Below are positions 8,696 to 18,868 of a DNA stretch of 60,615 nucleotides, piece after piece. The position numbers and the translations under genes are program-made. The stretch spans positions 1 through 60,615 of the forward strand of contig JAGAXW010000017.1 of assembly GCA_017847725.1 (NCBI GenBank), given 5' to 3'. Within the stretch, counting starts at the first letter, position 1. Every line of letters begins with the position of its first letter. The notes under the pieces are model-generated. The model made no database searches. It was not told where the DNA came from and saw only the letters and a list, made by a program, of their open reading frames with translations. Source of the DNA: Prevotella sp. (GTDB lineage: Bacteria; Bacteroidota; Bacteroidia; Bacteroidales; Bacteroidaceae).

Positions 8696-10150
8696 ATGAA
8701 ACTAAGCGAACTGCTGAAATACGTAAAACCACTTGCCATCACCGGCGACACGGAGAAGGACATCACGGAGGTTAACATCGACTCCCGCAAGATAGCGCAA
8801 GGACACTTGTTTGTTGCCATCAGAGGGACTCAAACCGACGGCCACAGGTTTATCCCCAAAGCCATCGAACTGGGAGCCACGGCCGTACTCTGCGAGTCGA
8901 CTCCCGAGACGCCGGCAGAAGGCGTCACCTATATTCAGGTCAGCTCGACGGAGGCCGCTGTGGGTCCGGTGGCAACCGTATTCTACGGCGAGCCCTCACT
9001 GAAGCTGCAGCTGGTAGGCGTGACCGGAACCAACGGCAAGACGACCATCGCCACCTTATTATATAATATGTTCCGCAAGATGGGGCACAAATGCGGACTG
9101 CTGTCCACCGTCTGCAACTATATCGAGGAGGAGGCTGTGCCGGCAGACCATACCACCCCCGACCCGATAGAGCTCAACAAACTGCTGGCCCAGATGGTCA
9201 GCGCGGGCTGCGAATACGCCTTCATGGAGTGCTCCAGCCACGCCATCGCCCAGCAGCGCATCGGCGGACTGAAGTTTGCCGGCGGAATCTTCACGAACCT
9301 GACCCGTGACCACCTGGACTACCACAAGACGTTCGAGAACTATCGCGACGCCAAGAAGGCCTTCTTCGACAGCCTGCCGAAAGATGCCTTCGCCATTACC
9401 AACGCTGACGACAAGAACGGAATGGTGATGGTCCAGAACACGAAAGCCAAGGTCAAGACCTACTCTACCCGACAGATGGCCGACTTCCGCGCACGCATCA
9501 TCGAGTGTCACTTCGAAGGCATGTACCTTGAGGTGGACGGACGCGAAGTCGGGGTGCAGTTCATCGGCAAATTCAACGTAAGCAACCTGCTGGCTGTCTA
9601 TGGCGCAGCCATCATGCTGGGGAAGAGGCCCGAGGACATCCTCGTGGTGCTGAGCACGCTGAAGAGCGTGGCCGGCCGCCTGGAGCCCATCCGCTCGAAG
9701 GACGGCATAACGGCCATCGTGGACTATGCGCATACGCCCGATGCCCTTGAGAACGTGCTCAAGGCCATCCACGAGGTGCTTGACGGCAAGGGCGGACAGA
9801 TCATCACCGTCTGCGGCGCCGGCGGCAACCGCGACAAGGGCAAGCGGCCGCTGATGGCCCAGGAGGCCGTAAAGCAGAGCGACCGTGTCATCATCACCAG
9901 CGACAATCCCCGTTTCGAGGAGCCGCAAGACATCATCAACGACATGCTGGCCGGCCTCAGTGCACAACAGTCGAAAAAGGTGGTCGCCATCGTAGACCGT
10001 CGCGAGGCCATCAAGACGGCTGTCATGCTGGCACAAAAGGGTGACGTCATCCTCATCGCCGGCAAAGGCCATGAGGACTACCAGGAAATAAAGGGCGTCA
10101 AGCATCACTTCGACGACCGCGAAATAGTGAGAGAGATATTCCAGTCGTAA
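8696..10150 (+). CDS. murE: UDP-MurNAc-tripeptide synthetase MurE, meso-diaminopimelate-adding type
   Basis: A 484-residue Mur ligase that adds the third residue of the peptidoglycan stem. The ATP loop TGTNGKTT is at 110-117 and HTTPDP at 152-157. The motif DNPR at 403-406 is the signature for meso-diaminopimelate rather than lysine, so the wall should be of the mDAP type. Cytoplasmic; 24 bp after ftsI and 23 bp before mraY in the same cluster. Confidence 0.97.
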   Translation: MKLSELLKYVKPLAITGDTEKDITEVNIDSRKIAQGHLFVAIRGTQTDGHRFIPKAIELGATAVLCESTPETPAEGVTYIQVSSTEAAVGPVATVFYGEPSLKLQLVGVTGTNGKTTIATLLYNMFRKMGHKCGLLSTVCNYIEEEAVPADHTTPDPIELNKLLAQMVSAGCEYAFMECSSHAIAQQRIGGLKFAGGIFTNLTRDHLDYHKTFENYRDAKKAFFDSLPKDAFAITNADDKNGMVMVQNTKAKVKTYSTRQMADFRARIIECHFEGMYLEVDGREVGVQFIGKFNVSNLLAVYGAAIMLGKRPEDILVVLSTLKSVAGRLEPIRSKDGITAIVDYAHTPDALENVLKAIHEVLDGKGGQIITVCGAGGNRDKGKRPLMAQEAVKQSDRVIITSDNPRFEEPQDIINDMLAGLSAQQSKKVVAIVDRREAIKTAVMLAQKGDVILIAGKGHEDYQEIKGVKHHFDDREIVREIFQS

Positions 10151-10173
10151 CAACCTGCAAAATACATCGAAAT

Positions 10174-11445
10174 ATGCTATACTATATCTTCCGGTTCTTG
10201 GAACAATACGACATACCCGGGGCGCACATCTGGGCATACACTTCGTTCCGGTCGCTGTTGGCACTGATCATGTCGCTGCTGATCTCGGCATGGTTTGGCG
10301 AATATTTCATCAAATGGATGAAACGCCGCAACATCAGCGAGACAGCCCGCGACCCCAACATCGACCCCTTTGGCGTCGAGAAGAAGGGAGTGCCGACCAT
10401 GGGCGGCATCATCATCATCGTCTCCATCTTGATACCTGTCCTCCTGCTGGGACGCATGCGCAACATCTACCTCCTGCTGATGATCGGCACAACGATATGG
10501 CTGGGATTCCTCGGATTCATGGACGACTATATCAAGATTTTCCGCAAGAACAAGGAGGGACTGCGGGGCATCTACAAAATCATCGGCCAGATATCCATCG
10601 GATTCATCGTCGGGCTCACCCTGTGGCTAAGCCCCGACGCCGTCGTGCGTGAGAACGTCTCGGAAGCCAGGCAAAACCAGGAAATAGTAGTAAAGCACAA
10701 GCCCGTAGCCGTCAAGTCACTGCAGACCACCATCCCGTTCATCAAGAACAACAACCTGAACTATTCGGATGTGATGTCGTTCCTCGGCGAATATAAGGTG
10801 GCAGCAGGATGGGTGCTCTTCGTGCTGATGACCATCATCGTAGTAACCGCCGTATCAAACGGGGCCAACCTCAATGACGGCATGGACGGCATGTGTGCGG
10901 GCAACTCCGCCATCATCGGCGTGGCACTGCTGATATTTGCCTACGTGTCGTCGCACATCGGCTATGCCGCCTACTTCGACATCATGTACATCCCCGGCTC
11001 ACAAGAGCTGGTGGTGTTCCTCTCCGCATTCATCGGGGCCATGATAGGATTCCTCTGGTATAACGCATATCCAGCACAGGTATTCATGGGCGACACCGGT
11101 TCGCTGACCATCGGCGGCATCATCGGCGTATGCGCACTCATCATCCACAAGGAGCTGATGCTTCCCCTCCTGTGTGGCATCTTCTTCATCGAAAGCCTCA
11201 GCGTCATCATACAGACACAGTGGTTCAAGATACAGAAGCGCAAGGGGAAGCGCGTCCGCGTATTCCGTGCCACGCCCATCCACGACACCTTCCGCAGACT
11301 GGACTCCCAGCTCGATGCCACAAGCACCTACATCCTGAAGGGCTGGCCACACCGTCCGTTCCACGAGTCGAAGATTACAATCCGATTCTGGATTACCACC
11401 ATCATATTAGCAGCATTAACCATCATTACACTGAAAGTCAGATGA
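10174..11445 (+). CDS. mraY: phospho-N-acetylmuramoyl-pentapeptide transferase MraY
   Basis: A 423-residue polytopic enzyme that makes lipid I from UDP-MurNAc-pentapeptide and undecaprenyl phosphate. The catalytic Asp pair DDY is at 117-119 and NLNDGMDG at 232-239. Between residues 156 and 200 there is a long periplasmic loop absent from the E. coli enzyme and usual in this phylum. The HHH motif of the last cytoplasmic loop (PIHHHFE in E. coli) reads PIHDTF at 368-373. Its stop overlaps the murD start as ATGA. Confidence 0.97.
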   Translation: MLYYIFRFLEQYDIPGAHIWAYTSFRSLLALIMSLLISAWFGEYFIKWMKRRNISETARDPNIDPFGVEKKGVPTMGGIIIIVSILIPVLLLGRMRNIYLLLMIGTTIWLGFLGFMDDYIKIFRKNKEGLRGIYKIIGQISIGFIVGLTLWLSPDAVVRENVSEARQNQEIVVKHKPVAVKSLQTTIPFIKNNNLNYSDVMSFLGEYKVAAGWVLFVLMTIIVVTAVSNGANLNDGMDGMCAGNSAIIGVALLIFAYVSSHIGYAAYFDIMYIPGSQELVVFLSAFIGAMIGFLWYNAYPAQVFMGDTGSLTIGGIIGVCALIIHKELMLPLLCGIFFIESLSVIIQTQWFKIQKRKGKRVRVFRATPIHDTFRRLDSQLDATSTYILKGWPHRPFHESKITIRFWITTIILAALTIITLKVR

Positions 11446-12773
11446 AAAAGATAGCCATATTAGGAGCTGGCGAGAGCGGTGCCGGAGCTGCCGTGCTGGC
11501 CAAGAAGCAAAACTTCGAGGTATTCGTCAGCGACCTGTCGAAGATAAACGACAAATACAAGAAACTGATGGACGACCACCACATCGAGTGGGAGGAAGGC
11601 CACCATACCGAAGAGCGGATATTAGATGCCGACGAGGTCATCAAGAGTCCCGGCATCCCGGACACCGCACCCATGATTGTCAAAATCAAGGAGCGCGGCA
11701 TCCATATCATCAGCGAAATCGAGTTTGCCGGCCGCTACACCGACTCGAAAATGGTCTGCATTACGGGGTCGAACGGAAAGACGACGACGACAAGCCTCAT
11801 CTACCACATCTTCAAGGCTGCCGGATACGATGCCGGACTGGCCGGGAACATCGGGCACTCACTGGCACTACAGGTCGCCGAAGACCCGCACGAATACTAC
11901 ATTATCGAACTCAGCTCGTTCCAGCTGGACAATATGTATGACTTCCGTGCCAACATCGCCATCCTGCTGAACATCACGCCAGACCACCTGGACCGCTACG
12001 ACTTCAAGATGCAGAACTATGTGGACGCTAAAATGCGTATCATCCAGAACCAGACAGAGCAGGACGCCTTCATCTACTGGAACGACGACCCCATCATACG
12101 CCAGGAACTGGAGAAGTATAACATCCAGGCCATCCAGTATCCCTTCTCGGAACTGAAAGAGAAGGGCTCCATCGGCTACATCGAGGAGGGACAGTACAAG
12201 ATAGAGGAGCCGACTCCCTTCAACATGGAGCAGGAGTCTCTCAGCCTCACTGGCAAGCATAACATCTATAATTCACTGGCCGCCGGAATCGCCACCAACA
12301 TTGCCGGCATCAAGAAGGACGTCATTCGCCAGTCGCTAAGCGACTTCCCCGGTGTAGAGCACCGGCTGGAGAAGGTCTGCAAGGTGCGTGGCGTACAATA
12401 CGTCAACGACTCGAAAGCCACCAACGTGGATGCCTGCTGGTATGCCCTGGAGTCCATGAAGACCAAGACCATCCTGATTGTAGGCGGCAAGGACAAGGGC
12501 AACGACTACGACCCCATCAAACCCCTCATCAAGGAAAAATGTGCCGGACTGGTCTACCTGGGTGCAGACAACCAAAAGCTGCATGACAACTTCGACAGCC
12601 TGGGCATCCCCGTGCGCGACACGCACTCGATGAAGGAATGTGTGGAGGCCTGCTATGAAATGGCAGAACCCGGCATGACGGTGCTGCTCAGTCCGTGCTG
12701 TGCCAGCTTCGACCTCTTCAAGAACATGGAAGACCGCGGCGACCAATTCAAAGAGCTGGTCAGAAATCTGTAA
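11442..12773 (+). CDS. murD: UDP-MurNAc-L-alanine:D-glutamate ligase MurD
   Basis: A 443-residue Mur ligase adding D-Glu. It has an N-terminal Rossmann segment (LGAGESGAGAA at 7-17), the ATP loop TGSNGKTT at 108-115, and NDSKATNVDA near 325 as expected for MurD. A long in-frame extension upstream overlaps mraY and is not real; the ATG at 11442 overlaps the mraY stop by 4 nt, implying translational coupling. Confidence 0.97.
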   Translation: MKKIAILGAGESGAGAAVLAKKQNFEVFVSDLSKINDKYKKLMDDHHIEWEEGHHTEERILDADEVIKSPGIPDTAPMIVKIKERGIHIISEIEFAGRYTDSKMVCITGSNGKTTTTSLIYHIFKAAGYDAGLAGNIGHSLALQVAEDPHEYYIIELSSFQLDNMYDFRANIAILLNITPDHLDRYDFKMQNYVDAKMRIIQNQTEQDAFIYWNDDPIIRQELEKYNIQAIQYPFSELKEKGSIGYIEEGQYKIEEPTPFNMEQESLSLTGKHNIYNSLAAGIATNIAGIKKDVIRQSLSDFPGVEHRLEKVCKVRGVQYVNDSKATNVDACWYALESMKTKTILIVGGKDKGNDYDPIKPLIKEKCAGLVYLGADNQKLHDNFDSLGIPVRDTHSMKECVEACYEMAEPGMTVLLSPCCASFDLFKNMEDRGDQFKELVRNL

Positions 12774-12785
12774 AACGCTTAGACA

Positions 12786-14039
12786 ATGAACAAGAGAATC
12801 GGCAAAATATTCAAAGGCGACAGAGGCATCTGGATGGTGTTCTTCTTCCTCTGCATGATCAGTATCGTAGAAGTATTCTCTGCTTCCAGCGGACTGACCT
12901 ATAAGAGTCATAACTACATCGGCCCCATCGTATACCACGCCGGCACCATCGCTTTCGGGGTCGTCATCGCAGTTATCACGCTGAATATCCCATGCCGATA
13001 CTTTAAGTTGATGACGCCCTTCCTGCTGGCCATCTCCGGCCTGCTGCTGCTGATAGTCGCCCTTGGAGGCGGCAAGAGCGCCAATGACGCCTCTCGCTGG
13101 ATCAGCATCATGGGCTTCACTATCCAACCGTCGGAGATTGCCAAAGGGGCCATCGTGCTGGCGGTGGCACAAATTCTGAGTGCCATGCAACAGGAAAAAG
13201 GGGCCGACAAGAACGCATTCAAATGGATATTATGGATAACAGTACCCGCATGCCTGCTCATCGGCGCTGAGAATCTGTCCACAGCAGCGCTCCTGTTTGC
13301 CGTAGTATTCCTCATGATGTTCATTGGCCAGGTGCCCTTGCGACAACTGGGCAAACTTGCAGCGTATATCATCGTCTTTGCGGCGTTCGCCGTTTCAATG
13401 GTCCTGATTGTGGGCGACACCTCCAAGACGGAAGACCAGAAACTCACGAAAACGGAGCTGACAAACCAGCCCCCCAAAAAGAAGAACGCCCTGGAGAAGG
13501 TCATGCACCGCGCCAACACGTGGAAAGCACGAATTCTCAAATTCCAGCAGCCGGACCCGACGCCACAAGAATACGACCTTGACAAAGACGCCCAGGTGGC
13601 CCACGCGAACATTGCCATCGTATCAAGCGGCATCGTCGGCAAGGGTCCCGGACAGTCTGTCGAGCGCGACTTTCTCGCCCAGGCATTCTCAGACTTCATC
13701 TATGCCATCGTCATCGAGGAGCTGGGCATCCTTGGAGCCATTGCTGTCGCCTTCCTCTACATTGTTCTTCTGTACCGCTGCGCACGCATCGCCAGCCGCT
13801 GCGAGAACAACTTCCCGGCCCTGCTGGCCATGGGATTAGGACTGCTCCTGGTCATCCAGGCAACTTTCAACATGATGGTGGCCGTCGGACTGGCGCCTGT
13901 AACGGGCCAGCCCCTGCCCCTGATTTCCAAAGGTGGTACGTCGACCATCATCAACTGCGCCTACATCGGGGCCATTCTCAGTGTCAGCCGGTCTGCCAAG
14001 ACGAAGAAAGAAAAAGAAAATGAACCAAATGTAGCATAG
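12786..14039 (+). CDS. ftsW: FtsW, SEDS-family septal peptidoglycan polymerase
   Basis: A 417-residue SEDS protein with about ten membrane segments. Family blocks are SRWI at 103-106, QPSE at 114-117, ERDFLAQAFSDFIYAI from 293 and PVTGQPLPLISKGGTS at 371-386. It polymerises lipid II with FtsI. Residues 212-275 form a long basic extracytoplasmic loop (rich in K, with KKKNALEKVMHRANTWKAR), larger than in E. coli FtsW. The product ends in a charged cytoplasmic tail. A promoter box for murG begins 18 bp after its stop. Confidence 0.96.
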   Translation: MNKRIGKIFKGDRGIWMVFFFLCMISIVEVFSASSGLTYKSHNYIGPIVYHAGTIAFGVVIAVITLNIPCRYFKLMTPFLLAISGLLLLIVALGGGKSANDASRWISIMGFTIQPSEIAKGAIVLAVAQILSAMQQEKGADKNAFKWILWITVPACLLIGAENLSTAALLFAVVFLMMFIGQVPLRQLGKLAAYIIVFAAFAVSMVLIVGDTSKTEDQKLTKTELTNQPPKKKNALEKVMHRANTWKARILKFQQPDPTPQEYDLDKDAQVAHANIAIVSSGIVGKGPGQSVERDFLAQAFSDFIYAIVIEELGILGAIAVAFLYIVLLYRCARIASRCENNFPALLAMGLGLLLVIQATFNMMVAVGLAPVTGQPLPLISKGGTSTIINCAYIGAILSVSRSAKTKKEKENEPNVA

Positions 14040-14056
14040 ATTCACGGAAAAAAGAT

Positions 14057-14064
14057 TAACTTTG
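14057..14064 (+). promoter_or_regulatory. internal -7 promoter box before murG
   Basis: TAACTTTG followed by GCAAC, 25 nt before the murG ATG, in one of the few gaps of the cluster. It would let the distal half (murG to ftsZ) be transcribed independently of mraZ. Confidence 0.6.
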
Positions 14065-14088
14065 CAACATACAATATAACAGAGAGAT

Positions 14089-15204
14089 ATGAACAGTGAA
14101 CTTAGAGTAATCATCAGTGGTGGCGGAACTGGCGGGCACATCTTCCCGGCAGTATCCATTGCCAATGCCATCAAAGCGCAACGCCCGGACACTAAGATAC
14201 TGTTTGTCGGTGCGCTGGGGCGCATGGAGATGCAGCGGGTGCCTGCTGCGGGATACGAAATAAAGGGCCTGCCCATTCGCGGATTTCTACGTCCATTGTG
14301 GAAGCCGGGAAACATCGGGGTGGCTATCGATTATCTAAAGAGCAAGTGGATAGCCAAGAAGATACTACGCGAGTTCAAACCTGATGTTGCCGTAGGCGTG
14401 GGCGGCTATGCCAGCAGTGCCGCCTTGGGGGCTGCCAACAGTCTCGGAATCCCCACACTGCTGCAAGAGCAGAACAGCTATGCAGGACTGGCAAACAAGA
14501 CACTGGCACGCCAGGCTGCACGTATCTGTGTGGCCTACGAGGGTATGGAGCGCTTCTTCCCCGCTGACAAAATCATGCTGACAGGCAATCCTGTCCGCCA
14601 GCAGTTGCTCGACAACAAGGTAAGTCGCGAAGAGGCTTTACGCAGTTTCCACCTCGACGCTCAGAAAAAGACCGTGATGCTGGTGGGGGGAAGCCTGGGA
14701 GCCCGAACCATCAACGAGAGTGTCATCCAGCATCTCGACCTGATTCGCAGCCATACAAACGTCCAGTTTCTCTGGCAGACCGGTAAATACTATAGCAAGC
14801 AGATTGCCGACCGACTGACTGAAGCCGGAAAGCCGGACAATCTGGTGGTCACCGACTTCATCAGCGACATGGCGGCAGCCTATCAGGCTGCAGACCTCGT
14901 CATCAGCCGCGCCGGAGCAGGCAGTATCAGTGAATTCTGCCTATTGGGGAAGCCGGTAATACTGGTACCCAGCCCCAACGTGGCAGAAGACCATCAGACG
15001 AAGAATGCAATGGCACTTGTCAACAAGCAGGCCGCACTATACGTCAAGGATGCAGAAGCTCCACAGACCCTGCTTCAGCTGGCAATCGACACGGTCGGCA
15101 ACACCCAACAGCTGGCCCTCCTGAGTCAGAACATTCTGAAGATGGCCCTACCCGACTCGGCCGACATCATCGCAAAAGAAGTAATTAAGTTAGCAAAGAA
15201 ATGA
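14089..15204 (+). CDS. murG: UDP-GlcNAc:lipid I N-acetylglucosaminyltransferase MurG
   Basis: A 371-residue GT28 enzyme that turns lipid I into lipid II on the inner face of the membrane. The glycine loop GGGTGGHI at 11-18 and the UDP-GlcNAc-binding region SRAGAGSISE near 267-276 are present, as is the membrane-associating patch in the N-domain. It follows its own promoter box and overlaps murC by ATGA. Confidence 0.97.
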   Translation: MNSELRVIISGGGTGGHIFPAVSIANAIKAQRPDTKILFVGALGRMEMQRVPAAGYEIKGLPIRGFLRPLWKPGNIGVAIDYLKSKWIAKKILREFKPDVAVGVGGYASSAALGAANSLGIPTLLQEQNSYAGLANKTLARQAARICVAYEGMERFFPADKIMLTGNPVRQQLLDNKVSREEALRSFHLDAQKKTVMLVGGSLGARTINESVIQHLDLIRSHTNVQFLWQTGKYYSKQIADRLTEAGKPDNLVVTDFISDMAAAYQAADLVISRAGAGSISEFCLLGKPVILVPSPNVAEDHQTKNAMALVNKQAALYVKDAEAPQTLLQLAIDTVGNTQQLALLSQNILKMALPDSADIIAKEVIKLAKK

Positions 15205-16583
15205 ACATACAAGATATCAAAGCAGTCTACTTTGTAGGAGCTGGCGGCATCGGCATGAGCGCCATCGCCCGCTATTTCATCCACAGAGGCATCGTGGTGG
15301 CCGGTTACGACAAGACACCGAGCACGCTCACCCGACAACTGGAGAAGGAAGGCATGCTCATCCACTACGATGAGGATGTCGACAAGATTCCGGAGGCATG
15401 CAAGCAACCACAATCATGCCTGGTCATCTATACACCGGCTATTCCTGCCGAACACCAGGAGTTGCAGTATTTCCGCAACAATGGATTCGAGATACAGAAG
15501 CGTGCGCAGGTGTTAGGCACCCTGACCCGACAGCACAAAGGGCTCTGCGTGGCCGGCACGCACGGAAAGACGACCACGTCGACGATGTGTGCCCATATCA
15601 TGCACCAGAGCCATCTCGACTGTAACGCCTTCCTCGGCGGAATCTCCAAGAACTATGGCACCAACTACATCCTGAGCGATTCGGACTACGTAGTCATCGA
15701 AGCCGATGAGTTCGACCGCTCCTTCCACTGGCTGTCACCCTACATGACCGTCATTACATCTACCGACCCCGACCATCTGGACATCTATGGTACCAAAGAG
15801 GCTTACCTGGAGAGCTTCCGACACTACAGTGAGCTCATCCAGCCCGAGGGGGCCCTGATTATCCACCGCGGCCTGGAGATGAAAGAGCATTTAGCCGAAG
15901 GCGTGCGACGCTATGACTATGCACTGAACGAAGGAGACTTCCACGCCGAGAACATCAAGATAGACAATGGAGAAATCTCCTTCGACTTCATCTCGCCAAT
16001 AGCATCTGTCAAGGGCATCGAACTCGGACAGCCCGTACCCATCAATATTGAGAACGGCATTGCGGCCATGGCCATGGCTCAACTGGCAGGTTGCACACCG
16101 GAAGAACTCCGGCAGGGCATGAAGACCTATGGCGGTGTAGAGCGACGCTTCGATTTCAAGATAAAGACAGACCGGCTGGTGTTCCTCAGCGACTACGCAC
16201 ACCATCCGAAAGAAATCTACCAAAGTGCACGCAGCATACGCGAACTCTACAAGGACAGAAAGATTACGGCAATCTTTCAGCCACACCTGTACACACGCAC
16301 GCGTGACTTCTATACTGATTTCGCCGATGCACTAAGCCTGCTCGACGAGGTGATTCTTACAGAAATCTATCCTGCCCGGGAACAACCCATTGAGGGTGTT
16401 ACCTCGGCACTTATCTACGACCGGCTGCGCCCGGGCATCGAGAAACAGATTATCAACAAGTCTGACGTGATGGAACTGGTCAAGAACCACGACTTCGACG
16501 TACTCATTGTACTGGGTGCCGGTGACCTTGACAATCAGGTGCCTCAAATGGCTGAAGTGCTGAAAAAGAAAATGAATCTATAA
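15201..16583 (+). CDS. murC: UDP-MurNAc:L-alanine ligase MurC
   Basis: A 460-residue Mur ligase adding the first L-Ala. GAGGIGMSAIA at 13-23 is the N-terminal nucleotide-binding loop and GTHGKTT at 119-125 the ATP loop; the C-domain has the DYAHHPKEI motif. The start overlaps the murG stop (ATGA), and ftsQ begins 1 bp after its stop. Confidence 0.97.
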   Translation: MNIQDIKAVYFVGAGGIGMSAIARYFIHRGIVVAGYDKTPSTLTRQLEKEGMLIHYDEDVDKIPEACKQPQSCLVIYTPAIPAEHQELQYFRNNGFEIQKRAQVLGTLTRQHKGLCVAGTHGKTTTSTMCAHIMHQSHLDCNAFLGGISKNYGTNYILSDSDYVVIEADEFDRSFHWLSPYMTVITSTDPDHLDIYGTKEAYLESFRHYSELIQPEGALIIHRGLEMKEHLAEGVRRYDYALNEGDFHAENIKIDNGEISFDFISPIASVKGIELGQPVPINIENGIAAMAMAQLAGCTPEELRQGMKTYGGVERRFDFKIKTDRLVFLSDYAHHPKEIYQSARSIRELYKDRKITAIFQPHLYTRTRDFYTDFADALSLLDEVILTEIYPAREQPIEGVTSALIYDRLRPGIEKQIINKSDVMELVKNHDFDVLIVLGAGDLDNQVPQMAEVLKKKMNL

Positions 16584-16584
16584 C

Positions 16585-17352
16585 ATGAATTTGACGTTTA
16601 ACTGGAAAAAGACCGTAATCATACTGGTAGACTGCATCCTGGCTGTCTACCTGGTCTTGGCCATCACCGCATTCAACTGCCCTGACGAGCTGAGCGACGT
16701 ATGTACTGAAGTCAACATCCATATTGAAGACGGCAGGGCAAAAGGATTCCTAAACACAAATGAAATAGAACGGCAATTAAAAACTGCCCATCTATACCCA
16801 TTGGGAGACCTGATGAAACAAGTCGACGTGCGCAAGATAGAAGAGGCCTTACGGCAGAATCCTCTTGTCGACGGCGCCCAATGTTACAAGACTCAGACTG
16901 GCCGCGTAAACATCATCGTCAGCCAGCGAGTGCCTATCATCCGCATCAAGGCAGAAAATGGTGATGACTACTACATCGACGAGGGAGGCAACATCATGCC
17001 CAACATGCACTATGCCAACAATGTCGTCGTAGCCACCGGAGCCATCCAGCGCAAGTATGCCCAGAACACGCTGAAAGACATCGGGAGCTACCTGCTAAGC
17101 CATCAGCTGTGGCGCAGCCAGGTTGAACAGATTAACGTATTGGCTGACGGAAGTATTGAGATCATACCTCGCGTCGGCGACCACATTGTCTACTTTGGGC
17201 TCCCTACCAGTATAGACAAGAAATTCGACCGACTGGAGAAGTTCTACAAATACGGACTTTCCAAGGCCGGCTGGAACAAGTATTCCTACATCAGTCTGGA
17301 GTTCAGCAACCAGATTATCTGCAAGAAAAGGACAAGCACAAATAACATATAA
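16585..17352 (+). CDS. ftsQ: FtsQ/DivIB-like division protein
   Basis: A 255-residue bitopic protein: short basic cytoplasmic tail, one membrane segment at about 10-30, then a periplasmic part with a POTRA-like region (VNIHIEDGRAKGFLNTNEI) and the beta domain with the YYIDEGGNIMP block. It bridges early and late divisome proteins. Sequence conservation is low, and the call rests on topology and its place between murC and ftsA. Confidence 0.9.
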   Translation: MNLTFNWKKTVIILVDCILAVYLVLAITAFNCPDELSDVCTEVNIHIEDGRAKGFLNTNEIERQLKTAHLYPLGDLMKQVDVRKIEEALRQNPLVDGAQCYKTQTGRVNIIVSQRVPIIRIKAENGDDYYIDEGGNIMPNMHYANNVVVATGAIQRKYAQNTLKDIGSYLLSHQLWRSQVEQINVLADGSIEIIPRVGDHIVYFGLPTSIDKKFDRLEKFYKYGLSKAGWNKYSYISLEFSNQIICKKRTSTNNI

Positions 17353-17383
17353 GAATAGAGATAATAATAAAATAACAAATCAG

Positions 17384-18826
17384 ATGCCAAAGGATTTTAT
17401 TGTAGCTATCGAACTGGGGTCATCCAAGATGACCGGCATTGCCGGCCGAAAGAACCTCGATGGCAGCATTCAGGTGCTGGCCTGCGTCAAGGAAGACGCA
17501 TCCATGTGTATCCGTAAAGGGGTGGTCTATAACATCGAGAAGACTGCCCAGCGGCTTACAAACATTATCAACCGTATGGAAAAACAGCTCAAGACAACCA
17601 TCACACAGGTGTATGTGGGTGTTGGTGGCCAGTCCATACGTTCCGTTCGCAACGTCATCACCAAAGAGCTTCCCGCCGACACCTTTGTCACACAGGACAT
17701 GGTCATTGAGCTGATGGATGCCAACCGTAGCGTCAATTATCCCGAGCAGGAGATTCTTGATGCTGCTGTTCAAGAGTACAAGGTAGACTCTCAGTTCCAG
17801 TTTGAACCTGTTGGCATTCAATGTAGCCACATTGAGGGCAACTTCCTCAACATACTGCAGCGCAAGACGTTTTACAAGAACCTGAACAAGTGTTTCGAGG
17901 TTGCCGGCATTGCGGTGGCTGAAATGTACCTCGCACCACTGGCACTGGCCGACAGCGTTCTTACCGAGGCAGAGAAGCGCTCGGGCTGTACGCTCGTTGA
18001 CATGGGAGCCGACACGACCACCGTTAGCGTCTATTCAAAGAACATCCTGCGCCATCTTGCCGTCATACCCCTGGGCGGCAACAACATCACCAAGGATATT
18101 GCATCGCTCCAGATGGAAGAAGCCGATGCGGAAAAGATGAAACTCAAGTATGGCTCTGCATGGACCGAGAACAATGACATTGACAATAACATGAAATACT
18201 CTATCGACCCCGAGCGTCAGGTAGAGACACGCAAGTTCATTGAAATTGTCGAGGGACGACTTGAGGAGATTATTGCCAACGTATGGTATCAGGTTCCCGA
18301 GGAATATTGTGAAAAGCTGCTGGGCGGCATCATCCTGACTGGCGGCGGTTCCAACATGAAAGATATCGAGAAAGGCTTCCAGAACTACACACACATCGAC
18401 AAGATACGTGTTGCCAAGTTTGTCAATCAAACCATCGTCTCCAACATCAGCGATATCAACAGCCACGACGGCCAGATGAATACGGTCCTCGGACTCCTTG
18501 CCAAAGGAGAAATCAACTGTGCCGGTCAGGAGTACGACCCCACCGGCGACCTCTTCAAAACCAAGACCAACGATGCCACCACTCCCGAGCGCCGTCCCCG
18601 CTCTGCTGCCGAGACTCCTGCAGGGGTAGTACGTACAGCCGAGGAGATACGACGCGCCGAAGAGGAAGCCCGTATCAAGCGTGAGGAAGAAGAGCGCGTC
18701 GCCCGCGAAGAGGCTGAAGCAAAAGCTCGCGAAGAGGCACAACGTCGTAAGGAAAACAGCATCTGGCACAAAGCCATCAAGGGTCTTAAGGAATTCGGCA
18801 AGAAGATGGTCGAAGATGACGAATAA
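17384..18826 (+). CDS. ftsA: FtsA, actin-like FtsZ membrane anchor
   Basis: A 480-residue actin-fold ATPase. The phosphate-1 region IELGSSKMTGIAG is near 8-20, the phosphate-2 region TLVDMGADTTTVSVY near 204-218, and the adenosine region ILTGGGSNMKDI near 317-328. After about residue 385 there is a long charged linker, very rich in E, R and A (residues 420-460), ending in the amphipathic helix IWHKAIKGLKEFGKKM that should bind the membrane. The extended linker is longer than in E. coli FtsA. It is 42 bp upstream of ftsZ. Confidence 0.97.
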   Translation: MPKDFIVAIELGSSKMTGIAGRKNLDGSIQVLACVKEDASMCIRKGVVYNIEKTAQRLTNIINRMEKQLKTTITQVYVGVGGQSIRSVRNVITKELPADTFVTQDMVIELMDANRSVNYPEQEILDAAVQEYKVDSQFQFEPVGIQCSHIEGNFLNILQRKTFYKNLNKCFEVAGIAVAEMYLAPLALADSVLTEAEKRSGCTLVDMGADTTTVSVYSKNILRHLAVIPLGGNNITKDIASLQMEEADAEKMKLKYGSAWTENNDIDNNMKYSIDPERQVETRKFIEIVEGRLEEIIANVWYQVPEEYCEKLLGGIILTGGGSNMKDIEKGFQNYTHIDKIRVAKFVNQTIVSNISDINSHDGQMNTVLGLLAKGEINCAGQEYDPTGDLFKTKTNDATTPERRPRSAAETPAGVVRTAEEIRRAEEEARIKREEEERVAREEAEAKAREEAQRRKENSIWHKAIKGLKEFGKKMVEDDE

Positions 18827-18868
18827 GAGAGAAAGAAAGCATAAAGACAAAATTAAAGACTAAGGAAT

